From NCBI GenBank assembly GCA_002482005.1, contig DLFD01000044.1, forward strand, positions 1-31,510: a stretch of 31,510 nucleotides of DNA. Direction: 5' to 3'. The translations under genes and the position numbers were made by a program. This DNA comes from Lachnospiraceae bacterium UBA7729. Its GTDB lineage: Bacteria; Bacillota; Clostridia; Lachnospirales; Lachnospiraceae. The stretch's first letter is position 1. The number at the start of each line of letters is the position of its first letter. This document shows positions 7,499-14,378 of this stretch, piece after piece. The notes under the pieces are model-generated. The model searched no databases, had not been told where the DNA came from, and saw only the letters and a program-made list of their open reading frames with translations.

Positions 7499-8422
7499 TC
7501 AGTCCAGAGTGATCCGCGGGTCGACGATCTGATAGAGGATGTCGCAGACCAGGTTCATGGTGATGATCAGTGTCGCGTAGAAGACCGTGACGCCCATGAT
7601 CAGCGTGTAGTCCCTGGCGCTTATGGCATTTACGAAATAGCGGCCGAGCCCAGGCACGTTGAAGACGGACTCAGCCACGAATCCGCCGGTCAGAATGGAG
7701 GCTGTAAGGGGGCCCAGGTAGGTGATGACCGGGATCAGGGAATTCTTCAGGGCATGTTTGAATATGACGATCAACTCGCTCATGCCCTTGGCCCTTTCTG
7801 TCTTCAGATAGTCCTGGCCCAGCACCTCCAGGATGCTTGCCCTGGTCAGCCGCATCAGGTAGCAGGTCGGGTACATGGCAAGGACGATGATGGGCATGAC
7901 ACTGCCGCCCGGTCGCCCGTAGGATACCGGCAGGGCTTTCAGCTTCACGGAAAAGACGAGCATCAGCACCGCCGCGACCACATAGCCCGGTATGGAGATG
8001 CCGACGGCGGACACGACCCGCACCAGTCCGTCGGGCCCTTTGCCCTTGAACAGGCCGGCAACACAGCCAAGCGGGACCCCGATCAGGATCGAGTAGATCA
8101 GGGCCCTGACGCCCAGGCTCGCGGATACCGCGAAGGATTCCGTCATGATCGTGCGGATGTCGCGCCCCTTCTGCAGGACGTAGCTTGTCCCCATGTCCCC
8201 GTGAAGTAGGTTCCACAGATACTTGCCGTACTGAACGATGACCGGCTTATCGAGTCCGTATTTCCTGATCAGGATGGCCCGGGTCTCTTCCGTTGCCTTC
8301 TCGGACATGAAGGGGTCGCCGGGCAGCAGGTCCATCAGGAAAAATGTGACTGTAATGATCGCAAACAGGCTCAAAGCCGCAAGAAGGATCCGTTTTATGA
8401 TCCTGCCCGCACGCACGCTCAT
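7499..8422 (-). CDS. dppB: Peptide ABC transporter permease (DppB/OppB-like)
   Basis: The 307-residue protein begins with the typical OppB opening (RIIKRILLAALSLFAIITV, then FFLMDLLPGDPF). About six membrane segments follow, with an EAA-type loop DYLKTERAKGMSELIVIFKHALKNS and the family C-terminal ending (YTLIMGVTVFY, then YQIVDPRITLD). The frame is open much farther upstream, but the ATG at 8422 is the true start: GGGAGG lies 7 nt before it, and the ATG overlaps the TGA of the preceding ATPase gene (ATGA). It pairs with the DppC-like permease. Confidence 0.93.
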   Translation of the reverse strand: MSVRAGRIIKRILLAALSLFAIITVTFFLMDLLPGDPFMSEKATEETRAILIRKYGLDKPVIVQYGKYLWNLLHGDMGTSYVLQKGRDIRTIMTESFAVSASLGVRALIYSILIGVPLGCVAGLFKGKGPDGLVRVVSAVGISIPGYVVAAVLMLVFSVKLKALPVSYGRPGGSVMPIIVLAMYPTCYLMRLTRASILEVLGQDYLKTERAKGMSELIVIFKHALKNSLIPVITYLGPLTASILTGGFVAESVFNVPGLGRYFVNAISARDYTLIMGVTVFYATLIITMNLVCDILYQIVDPRITLD

Positions 8423-9435
8423 GCTTCCGCCTCCCTTTCTTCTACCTGCTTTTCCGCCTTTTCCCCTTCCGTGAAATGGCAGGCGACATAATGGCCGCCT
8501 CCCCGCTCTTTCATCTCCGGGAAACTCTCGCCACAGATCTTCCGCGCGCGCGGGCACCTGGTCCGGAAAGGGCATCCGCTGGGCGGGCAGATGGGCGAGG
8601 GAATCTCGCCCTTCAGCACCATCCTCTTTCTCTTCTCGCTTCTGTCCGGGTCCGCGACCGGGATCGCGGAAAGCAGCATCTGCGTGTAGGGATGCAGGGG
8701 ATTTCCATACAGCTCCGTGCTCTCCGCCAGCTCGACCAGATGTCCCAGGTACAGAACCGCGATGCGGCTGCTGATATGGCGCACGACGGAAAGATCGTGG
8801 GCAATGAACAGATATGTCAGGCCATGCTCCTTCTGCAGGTCCTCCAGCATGTTGATGATCTGGGCCTGTATGGATACGTCCAGAGCGGAGACTGGCTCGT
8901 CGCACACGATAAAGTCCGGCTCCACGGCCAGGGCCCTGGCGATCCCGATCCTCTGCCTCTGACCGCCGGAAAACTCGTGCGGATAGCGGTTGTAGAAGTA
9001 TTCGGACAGGCCGACCTTGCGCATGAGGTCATGGATCCTGGCCTTGCGCTCCTCTCTGCTTTTGCACATATTTCCCAGGTCCAGGGCCTCCCCTATGATC
9101 TCGGAAACCGTTTTCCGCGGGTCCAGGGACGCGTACGGGTCCTGGAATATGATCTGCATCTTCCTGCGGTACGGCTTCATATCGACATCGTTTATGCGGG
9201 TCCCATCGAAGAAAATGTCCCCCTCCGTGGGCTCGATCAGTCTCAGGACTGTCCGGCCCAGGGTCGTTTTTCCGCACCCGGACTCTCCGACCAGGCCCAG
9301 TGTCTCCCCCCTGCGGATGGAAAAGGACACGTCGTTTACCGCCCTGACAAGGCCGCGGCGGAAAGCGCCCAGCTTCACATCGTAGAACTTCGATATATGA
9401 GAAAGTTCAAGGAGCGGCTTCTCTTCGTTATTCAT
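8419..9435 (-). CDS. dppF: Peptide ABC transporter ATPase (DppF/OppF-like)
   Basis: The 338-residue ATPase has Walker A GESGCGKTT (about 49-57), the Q-loop IIFQDPYASLDP, signature FSGGQRQRIGIARAL, Walker B FIVCDEPVSALD and the H-loop IAHDLSVV. The C-terminal oligopeptide-transporter extension carries a cysteine cluster (CPPSGCPFRTRCPRARKIC), known to hold an iron-sulfur cluster in some DppD/OppD-type subunits. It would dimerise with the DppD-like ATPase to energise uptake. It overlaps both neighbours (8 nt upstream, 4 nt downstream), so all subunits are translationally linked. Confidence 0.95.
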   Translation of the reverse strand: MNNEEKPLLELSHISKFYDVKLGAFRRGLVRAVNDVSFSIRRGETLGLVGESGCGKTTLGRTVLRLIEPTEGDIFFDGTRINDVDMKPYRRKMQIIFQDPYASLDPRKTVSEIIGEALDLGNMCKSREERKARIHDLMRKVGLSEYFYNRYPHEFSGGQRQRIGIARALAVEPDFIVCDEPVSALDVSIQAQIINMLEDLQKEHGLTYLFIAHDLSVVRHISSRIAVLYLGHLVELAESTELYGNPLHPYTQMLLSAIPVADPDRSEKRKRMVLKGEIPSPICPPSGCPFRTRCPRARKICGESFPEMKERGGGHYVACHFTEGEKAEKQVEEREAEA

Positions 9436-10441
9436 CGATCTGTCCCTCCTCCTTCAGTCTGCGGTATTCCTTCCAGCAGCGCACCATATGACCGCTTTCA
9501 TCCTTTATTTCGGGAGGGTCCTTTCTGGCGCAGATATTCATCGAGTAGGGGCATCTTCTGGCAAAGGCGCACTCCTGGCCCAGGGTGGACATATCCGGCG
9601 GGTTGCCGACGATCGGCACCAGCGGTTTTCTGCCGTCATCCCCGGCGTCTGGCAAAGACCGCAGCAGGCCTTCCGTGTAAGGATGCCTGTGCTGATAAAA
9701 AATCTGCCTCTTGTCCCCCGACTCCACGATCTCCCCGGCGTACATGACCATGACGCGGTCGCAGATATCGGCGACCACGCCCAGGTCGTGGGTGATGAAT
9801 ATGATGGAGGTGTGGAACTTGTCCTTCAGCTCCCTTAGCAGGTCGATGATCTGCGCCTGTATGGTCACATCGAGTGCGGTAGTCGGCTCATCGGCAATCA
9901 GAAGCTCCGGCGTGCAGGCCAGCGCCATGGCGATCATGACTCTCTGCCGCATGCCGCCGGAAAACTCGTGGGGATACTGACGGAGTCTCCTCTCCGGCTG
10001 GGGGATGCCCACCATGTCCAGCAGACTGACCATCTTCTGCTTCCGCTCTTCCCGGGACAGCTCCGTATGCTTCTTCAGAACTTCCTCCAGCTGGTTTCCC
10101 ACGGTAAAAAGGGGGTCCAGACAGGTCATGGGGTCCTGAAAGATCTCCGATATATGGCTTCCCCGGATCCTGCGCAGCCTGGAGACGGGGAGTTTCAGCA
10201 AGTCCTGTCCGTTGAAGAAGATCTGACCGCTGTCGATTCTGGCGCTGTCCGGCAGCAGCCTAATGATCGCGTTCGAGGAAACGGACTTGCCGCTTCCGGA
10301 CTCGCCGACGATTCCCAGGACCTCTCCTTTCTTCATGGAGAAATTCAGTCCCCGTATGGTCGGGATAAAGCTTTTCTTTGCCTGAAAAGATATCCTGAGG
10401 TCTTTGACCTCAAGAAGCGGCCTCTCACTGTTCTCTGCCAA
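9428..10441 (-). CDS. dppD: Peptide ABC transporter ATPase (DppD/OppD-like)
   Basis: The 337-residue ATPase has Walker A GESGSGKS, Q-loop IFQDPMTCLDP, signature FSGGMRQRVMIAMAL, Walker B LLIADEPTTALD and the H-loop ITHDLGVV. The C-terminal extension has cysteines in a CAFARRCPYSMNIC arrangement. This is the first structural gene of the operon. The start is a TTG at 10441, with GGAAGG about 9 nt upstream; no in-frame ATG precedes the conserved LLEVKDLRISF strand. A weak start following an attenuator-like leader suggests that entry into the operon is restrained. The D/F pair in one operon is the standard DppDF/OppDF arrangement. Confidence 0.94.
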   Translation of the reverse strand: MAENSERPLLEVKDLRISFQAKKSFIPTIRGLNFSMKKGEVLGIVGESGSGKSVSSNAIIRLLPDSARIDSGQIFFNGQDLLKLPVSRLRRIRGSHISEIFQDPMTCLDPLFTVGNQLEEVLKKHTELSREERKQKMVSLLDMVGIPQPERRLRQYPHEFSGGMRQRVMIAMALACTPELLIADEPTTALDVTIQAQIIDLLRELKDKFHTSIIFITHDLGVVADICDRVMVMYAGEIVESGDKRQIFYQHRHPYTEGLLRSLPDAGDDGRKPLVPIVGNPPDMSTLGQECAFARRCPYSMNICARKDPPEIKDESGHMVRCWKEYRRLKEEGQIDE

Positions 10442-10471
10442 GGTATCTGTCCTTCCGTCCCACGCGCGGCG

Positions 10472-10502
10472 TCAGCGCGGCTTTACGCAAAAAACGCGCT
10501 GA
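10472..10502 (-). promoter_or_regulatory. Alternative leader stem competing with the terminator
   Basis: A perfect 8-bp inverted repeat, TCAGCGCG at 10495-10502 (as read on the minus strand) and CGCGCTGA at 10472-10479, has a 15-nt loop that contains the T-tract. Its first arm is part of the terminator's 3' arm, so the two structures exclude each other. It forms only after the polymerase has passed the terminator, so it may be an anti-terminator formed late or a structure tuning dppD translation. This is inference. Confidence 0.45.
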
Positions 10503-10537
10503 AGAATTTCTTCTTCCGCGCGTCTTTGTGCGTACAT
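10472..10537 (-). CDS. Possible leader peptide spanning the dpp attenuator
   Basis: A 21-codon ORF (ATG at 10537, TGA at 10472-10474) begins about 20 nt after the predicted transcription start and runs through the whole terminator hairpin. It ends inside the following stem, 30 nt before the dppD start. An AGGG lies about 10 nt before its ATG. The peptide is rich in Arg and Glu and matches nothing I recognise. A ribosome translating it would melt the terminator stem, so the ORF could couple translation to antitermination. Random occurrence of an ORF this short cannot be excluded. Confidence 0.35.
   Translation of the reverse strand: MYAQRRAEEEILQRVFCVKPR
10489..10522 (-). terminator. Intrinsic terminator (attenuator) in the dpp leader
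   Basis: On the minus strand the leader folds as CGCGC-G-GAAGAA, GAAA tetraloop, TTCTTC-A-GCGCG: eleven base pairs with one G/A mismatch. Exactly six T residues follow (10494-10489). This is a textbook rho-independent terminator, and it sits between the promoter (10563-10590) and the first gene (start 10441), so it should attenuate the operon. Confidence 0.82.
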
Positions 10538-10552
10538 GTGCTGTGTACCCTA

Positions 10553-10590
10553 ATGATTCTCAATCATATGTCATTTCTGGTAAATGTCAA
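10553..10590 (-). promoter_or_regulatory. Promoter of the dpp/ykf operon with overlapping palindromic operator
   Basis: On the minus strand TTGACA (10585-10590) is followed after 16 nt by TATGAT (10563-10568). That is a perfect -35 and a 5/6 -10 for the housekeeping sigma factor. A palindrome ATGATT-CTC-AATCAT (10553-10567) overlaps the -10 and the start point, a position at which a bound repressor would block initiation. The regulator is not identified. The half-site resembles A/T-rich boxes of Fur-like repressors only loosely. Confidence 0.72.
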
Positions 10591-10751
10591 GTCGTTTAGG
10601 TGGGACCAGTTTTCTTTTGCCCCAGCTTATCATGCGCGATCTCACGGAAAGAAGACCTTCAGAGGCATCTGCCCTGAAGATAGCTGCATATATCCCGGCA
10701 AACGATTAACAAACATGGTGATGAACGTATCCATCTGCTCATCCTCTTCTA

Positions 10752-10780
10752 TTGTGCCTAGGATTGTGTAGCATTATAAA
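10752..10780 (+). promoter_or_regulatory. Possible divergent promoter for the secreted protein gene
   Basis: On the plus strand TTGTGC (10752-10757) and TATAAA (10775-10780) are separated by 17 nt, about 100 nt before the ATG at 10879. The -10 overlaps the -10 of the minus-strand promoter, so the two would be mutually exclusive. The -35 is poor. Confidence 0.3.
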
Positions 10781-10800
10781 AATCTGTTGCATATGGTCAA
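10773..10800 (-). promoter_or_regulatory. Second, distal minus-strand promoter
   Basis: TTGACC (10795-10800) and TATAAT (10773-10778), separated by 16 nt, form a strong minus-strand promoter about 330 nt before dppD. Its transcript would run through the proximal promoter and leader. It also passes a 30-codon ORF (10642-10734, preceded by GAGGA) whose reality I cannot judge. It may serve a small RNA or the operon. Confidence 0.5.
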
Positions 10801-10878
10801 GCCATGATGTTATTGTTGTTACAGAGGATTGTTTGCGGAACCCTCTTTCAAATTATCCGGTAAAGGGAGGAACAAGAT

Positions 10879-11574
10879 ATGAAACTGAAGAAAAAGATGC
10901 TATTGCCGTTGGTCGTACTGTTCACGGTCCTGATGACATGCTCTGCGTTCGCAAAGCCCCGCCTGTCGAGAACCAAGGTGGTATACCAGAAACACAGTTT
11001 CTACGAGAACGGAAATTATCTGTTTTCCTGGTACAGGCAGGCTACACCGCAGCTGGTAATCAAAGGACTCAGCAAGAATGCAAAGATCCTGACGACTAAT
11101 TACAAAAAAACATACTGGACAACCGCAGAGTATTACAAAGGGAAGTGGTATGTCGACGTTACCGACCGGAATGTCTGGATGGACCAGAACCATAAAGCTG
11201 GTAAATTCACGCTGAAGGTAAAAGCAAAAGTGAAGAAAGGCGGGAAAACAAAGACATATACTCTTCCATTCACTCTTGTTGTTCAGAATACCCATGCGCA
11301 GCAGGTCGCGAAGTTCTATGTCGGCGGAAAGGATTACTCGAAGGCGTTCAAAAAGCTGACAAACGGAATCCGAAAGATGTCGCTTCCGGTGAATAAGCCA
11401 GTGAGGATTACCTATACCGGCAAGACAAAGGACATGAAGAAGCAGAAAACATTCACAGTTTACTCAGGAATCGAGGAGAATATATACAAAAAAGGAAGTA
11501 TCGTCACACTTCATCACGGTGACAAGCTGGTCCTGGGTGAAGATGACGTGTCTGAGACCATTATCGTGAAGTAA
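10879..11574 (+). CDS. Lysine-rich secreted protein of unknown function
   Basis: The 231-residue protein has a clear signal peptide: MKLKKK, a hydrophobic stretch, then a likely cleavage after SAFA. The mature part is very rich in Lys, Tyr and Thr, with no catalytic motif I recognise. Its alternating strand-like pattern (for example KFTLKVKAKVKKGGKTKTYTL) suggests a beta-sandwich, possibly wall- or surface-binding. A cysteine lies near the cleavage point (LMTC), but Thr before it is a poor lipobox. GGGAGG lies 8 nt before the ATG. It is the only intact plus-strand gene in the window and is divergent from the dpp operon. Its base composition is more A-rich than that of the operon. I do not recognise the family. 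Confidence 0.78.
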   Translation: MKLKKKMLLPLVVLFTVLMTCSAFAKPRLSRTKVVYQKHSFYENGNYLFSWYRQATPQLVIKGLSKNAKILTTNYKKTYWTTAEYYKGKWYVDVTDRNVWMDQNHKAGKFTLKVKAKVKKGGKTKTYTLPFTLVVQNTHAQQVAKFYVGGKDYSKAFKKLTNGIRKMSLPVNKPVRITYTGKTKDMKKQKTFTVYSGIEENIYKKGSIVTLHHGDKLVLGEDDVSETIIVK

Positions 11575-12060
11575 TCCCTGCATCATAACATTTTCCTTGA
11601 CGGTTTCTTTGGCGCTCTCTCCCAGCACCTTCCGGTACTTGATCAGAAGCTGCCCGAAGATCCGAATGACTTCATCCCGCCTTTCTTTTGGGAGGTTTTT
11701 CAGTGACTGAAGAATGGCGGGATATGTTGTGATCCAGGAAGCATTGATCTCGTCAAGTGTCATGAGGCCCGTGTCTTCCAGCACTCCGAATACACTCTCT
11801 ATGAAGGAGTGCCTCTCCTCATCGCCCTCTCTTTTCCGTGCGCTCTTATATGGTCCGAGCACCTTGAATCCTTGCAATTCGAGATATGAACCCGGTTTCT
11901 GATATAACTCACCTTTAGGAGAGTTTTTGTCAAGACAAAAGATGGAAGCCACATGGGCATCTCTCCGCCAAACGCGGTCGGCACTTTGGTATCCGTAGCC
12001 ACAGAACCGTCTTTGCACGTAAACACGCCAGGCGGCTTCGTGATCCATCGCCTTTGCATA
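11464..12060 (-). pseudogene. Degenerate coding region, family not recognised
   Basis: Minus-strand frames here look protein-like but are inconsistent. One frame holds a convincing helical stretch (GELYQKPGSYLELQGFKVL, then SFIESVFGVLEDTGLMTLDEI and ERRDEVIRIFGQLLIKYRKV), from about 11600 to 11930. A second frame is open over the upstream part (around FGGEMPMWLPSFVLTKT). This pattern suggests a frameshift near 11930. The 3' end runs into the antisense of the secreted protein gene, so the original C-terminus is lost. The nominal ORF would start at 12114, across the terminator of the toxin gene, which cannot be a real gene start. I see no start with a ribosome binding site. It is probably a remnant of an accessory gene. 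Confidence 0.4.
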
Positions 12061-12064
12061 AAGA

Positions 12065-12092
12065 AAACCTCCGACATTGATGTCAGAGGTTT
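12065..12092 (-). terminator. Terminator downstream of the toxin-antitoxin pair
   Basis: The hairpin pairs AAACCTC with GAGGTTT and GACAT with ATGTC, with one mismatch and a 2-nt loop. On the minus strand GGTTTTCTTTAT follows, so it should end the transcript of the PIN/UPF0175 pair about 55 nt after the toxin stop. Confidence 0.72.
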
Positions 12093-12146
12093 CGCGTTTG
12101 CATTTCTTATCCAATTGTGTTCTGTAAGCTTATCAGGCATTCCGCA

Positions 12147-12629
12147 TCATTCATTCGCAAGTTTTCGGATTCTGCTAATCAGACTTTCGGAAAAATAGAT
12201 GTTATGGCTCTCCATCTCTTTGATGATGGGCATGACTTCTGAAATCAGTCCAAGACGTTTCGCTTTAACCAGGATTCCTATTGTCCCTGTCAGCGTCAAG
12301 CCCAAATACTCGGCAGTTTTTCTCGCAGCAAGGTCATCAATGATTACCAGATCTGCATGAATCTCCTGTGCAAGAATCATAACTTCCACTTCGCCTTCAT
12401 GAAGGCGGGCTTTATACATCTTCCTGTCGGCCTGATCGGAGATTCTGACAATATGCATCCAGGAAGCATTATCTTTTATAGCCCTTACAGCTGCGTCATT
12501 TTTCTCCGTAACTTCCTGATAAACGGCATATGGTATTATGATCTCTCCATACATCTGCTGAAGCAGACCCAGTCTGCCAACTTTACTCAATGCAATGATT
12601 GGTGTGGAATTCACGATTACTTTACGCAT
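12147..12629 (-). CDS. DUF3368-type PIN-domain protein (putative toxin)
   Basis: The 160-residue protein matches the DUF3368 branch of PIN domains. It begins KVIVNSTPIIALSKVGRLGLL, continues with EVMILAQE and VIIDDLAARKTAEYLGLTLTGTIGIL, and ends with a helical tail. PIN proteins are usually Mg-dependent ribonucleases. The first conserved Asp (usual form D-T/S-S/T-P) is Asn here. The second acidic cluster (EGEVE) and the DD pair are present. The start at 12629 is chosen because GAGGG lies about 9 nt before it; it then overlaps the antitoxin stop by 8 nt. The UPF0175-DUF3368 order is a known predicted toxin-antitoxin arrangement. Whether the Asn variant is active is open. Confidence 0.85.
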   Translation of the reverse strand: MRKVIVNSTPIIALSKVGRLGLLQQMYGEIIIPYAVYQEVTEKNDAAVRAIKDNASWMHIVRISDQADRKMYKARLHEGEVEVMILAQEIHADLVIIDDLAARKTAEYLGLTLTGTIGILVKAKRLGLISEVMPIIKEMESHNIYFSESLISRIRKLANE

Positions 12630-12882
12630 TTCGGACATCCCTCAGCAATTCATCATCATTATCAAATCGAAATATATCTATATGGTTGCTGCTGAGAAAG
12701 GACATGAACTCCTCCTCCGACATTCCTGCAATCTGTGCACAATAGCCTATTGAGACATTATTCTTCGTATAATATCCAAGAGCAGCCATGCTTCTGGCAA
12801 AACGAACCGCATCATCTCTGGACATGTGAGTATCATAAAGAACTTCTCCTGGTATATCAAATGCAACCTGACACATATTCAA
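12622..12882 (-). CDS. UPF0175-family antitoxin
   Basis: The 86-residue protein has the UPF0175 layout: a short strand (QVAFDIPGEVLYDT), a helix rich in Arg/Ala (SRDDAVRFARSMAALGYYTKN), then a helix-turn-helix-like segment (SIGYCAQIAGMSEEEFMSFLSS) and an acidic tail (FRFDNDDELLRDV). These proteins pair with DUF3368 PIN toxins and probably bind both the toxin and the operator. GGAGG lies 7 nt before the ATG. It precedes and overlaps the toxin gene. Confidence 0.88.
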   Translation of the reverse strand: MNMCQVAFDIPGEVLYDTHMSRDDAVRFARSMAALGYYTKNNVSIGYCAQIAGMSEEEFMSFLSSNHIDIFRFDNDDELLRDVRNA

Positions 12883-12909
12883 GCCTCCCTTCTGTACAGC
12901 CTTTATATT

Positions 12910-12918
12910 AGTATATCA
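12910..12918 (-). promoter_or_regulatory. Possible extended -10 for the toxin-antitoxin operon
   Basis: TGATATACT on the minus strand fits an extended -10 (TG-n-TATACT) about 30 nt before the antitoxin ATG. No good -35 is visible. It lies in the 56-nt gap after the anti-sigma gene, which holds no clear terminator. Confidence 0.35.
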
Positions 12919-12938
12919 CAGCTTCAGCCTGCTTTGAA

Positions 12939-14378
12939 TTATCTGTCTGTGTTCAGCGCACTTCCGATACTGATGAGCAGGTTATCCTCCTCGCCAACAT
13001 GTGAATTGACATTCAGGTAAAGGTTCGGAAAATCGTTCGCATCAACGATCCATGCAAAGTGGATCCTCATCTTTTCTCCGGCAGATATATGCGGAATAAA
13101 GTTTATGCCCTCCGTAGATCCATCTTTCTGAAAGACGTCGTACCACCCCATCTCACATTCGGTTCCATGCCCGGTAGCCTTGATGGTGTCATAGCCATAC
13201 CTGTCGGCGAATCCCTTTATGTATGCGCCAAGTCCCTGACTTGCAAGAACTTCCGGCTTTTCCTCCAGGGTCTGGTCTGAATTCACAACGATGCGTCTCA
13301 ACTCCGTCAAGAAATGAACATTTTCTGCATCCTGACCGGAAGTGTTTGTGAATTCGACGGTTGCATAGACAAGCTTCTGTTTTTCCGTCTCAGTCTTTAC
13401 CAGCTGGTCCTGCGTATCGATTCCATCCCCGGCAACGTAATACTTAAGCGTATTATCCGCCAGTTTTCCGTCGGCCTCGACATCATTCTTCCATTCATCC
13501 GGAACGCTGTCTCCCAGCATATCCAGTGTGTCATATGCATGGACTTCTATAACTGTAGCTTCCATAGAGACCTCTGTACCATCATGCGTACTGCCCGTGA
13601 AACTGACGGTATCGCCGATGGTTCCGGCAAGTCGGAATGTCCTCTGGCCAGAGTTCAGAGATACATCCTTCATGTTCACCTGGCTGAACGTGATAGCCTC
13701 TCCATACTCCATTGTGATTCCAGTCGGATTCACCGTAAGGCCATTCAGCAAGGTAGACAGCTCCTCTTCAGAAATATTCCCTCGGGTCAGGACCCGGACA
13801 GCCAGCCAGTATTCGGGATAGATCACATAGGCTTCTGCTTTCGCGCTCCTGCTGACCGATTCACTTGTCTGCCAGATGACCGCTTCATGGTCGCCGATGG
13901 TGAGTTTTCTGCCGGACTTTACATCAGCGGTGACCAGATCTGTGGAACCGTCTTTGTCCAGGTAGAGAGCATAAGCTGCCGCCAGATTCGAATCATTTCC
14001 ACCTTTCAGAACTTCATTTTTAAAGGTCTGACCGCCCTGCTCCAGATATGCATAGCCAGACGGCAGGCTTTCAAAAGAGATGTCCACATCCTGAAGCACG
14101 GACGGAGCCTTCGTACCTGCTGTATCTACAGATATGGCGCGGCCGTAACTTCCTGCCCTTTTCTCTTTCAGACGAACCAGTCCGTTCGCCCCGGCTGTAA
14201 CCACGGCAAATGAAGCAGCTAAAGCTGCAGCAAGAACGATAGTCTTCTTTTGAGATCTTCTTCTCCAGCTTGTCTGCATATCCGCCTTCCCGCATTCATT
14301 TTCCACAAGTTCACTGACCTGCACTTTCATGTTCTCGGGCATGCGAGGCCATTCATCTTTCATGTCTGTCAGTCTCAT
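12939..14378 (-). CDS. Membrane anti-sigma factor with large extracytoplasmic region
   Basis: The 479-residue protein has a short cytosolic N-terminus (about 1-44, with EWPRMPENMKVQVSELVENE), one membrane segment (about 45-65, TIVLAAALAASFAVVTAGA) and a long extracytoplasmic part. The outer part resembles DUF4367/DUF4179-type domains (SLPSGYAYLEQGGQ, then GDHEAVIWQTSE and LLNGLTVNPTGI). The gene overlaps the sigma gene by ATGA, the standard coupling for ECF sigma/anti-sigma partners. The cytosolic part should hold the sigma factor at the membrane until a signal arrives. The signal and the release protease are not evident. Confidence 0.82.
   Translation of the reverse strand: MRLTDMKDEWPRMPENMKVQVSELVENECGKADMQTSWRRRSQKKTIVLAAALAASFAVVTAGANGLVRLKEKRAGSYGRAISVDTAGTKAPSVLQDVDISFESLPSGYAYLEQGGQTFKNEVLKGGNDSNLAAAYALYLDKDGSTDLVTADVKSGRKLTIGDHEAVIWQTSESVSRSAKAEAYVIYPEYWLAVRVLTRGNISEEELSTLLNGLTVNPTGITMEYGEAITFSQVNMKDVSLNSGQRTFRLAGTIGDTVSFTGSTHDGTEVSMEATVIEVHAYDTLDMLGDSVPDEWKNDVEADGKLADNTLKYYVAGDGIDTQDQLVKTETEKQKLVYATVEFTNTSGQDAENVHFLTELRRIVVNSDQTLEEKPEVLASQGLGAYIKGFADRYGYDTIKATGHGTECEMGWYDVFQKDGSTEGINFIPHISAGEKMRIHFAWIVDANDFPNLYLNVNSHVGEEDNLLISIGSALNTDR

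Noticed and set aside
6455..8209. 584-codon plus-strand open frame
   Set aside because: Antisense to both permease genes, rich in Asp/Gln/His as expected from reversed membrane-protein codons; no ribosome binding site.
8476..9747. 423-codon plus-strand open frame
   Set aside because: Antisense to the ATPase genes and without recognisable domains.
10642..10734. 30-codon minus-strand ORF with a GAGGA site
   Set aside because: Too short and unlike any family I know; kept only as a remark with the distal promoter.
11953..12198. Plus-strand ORF of 81 codons
   Set aside because: It crosses the toxin-operon terminator and the toxin gene end and has no ribosome binding site.
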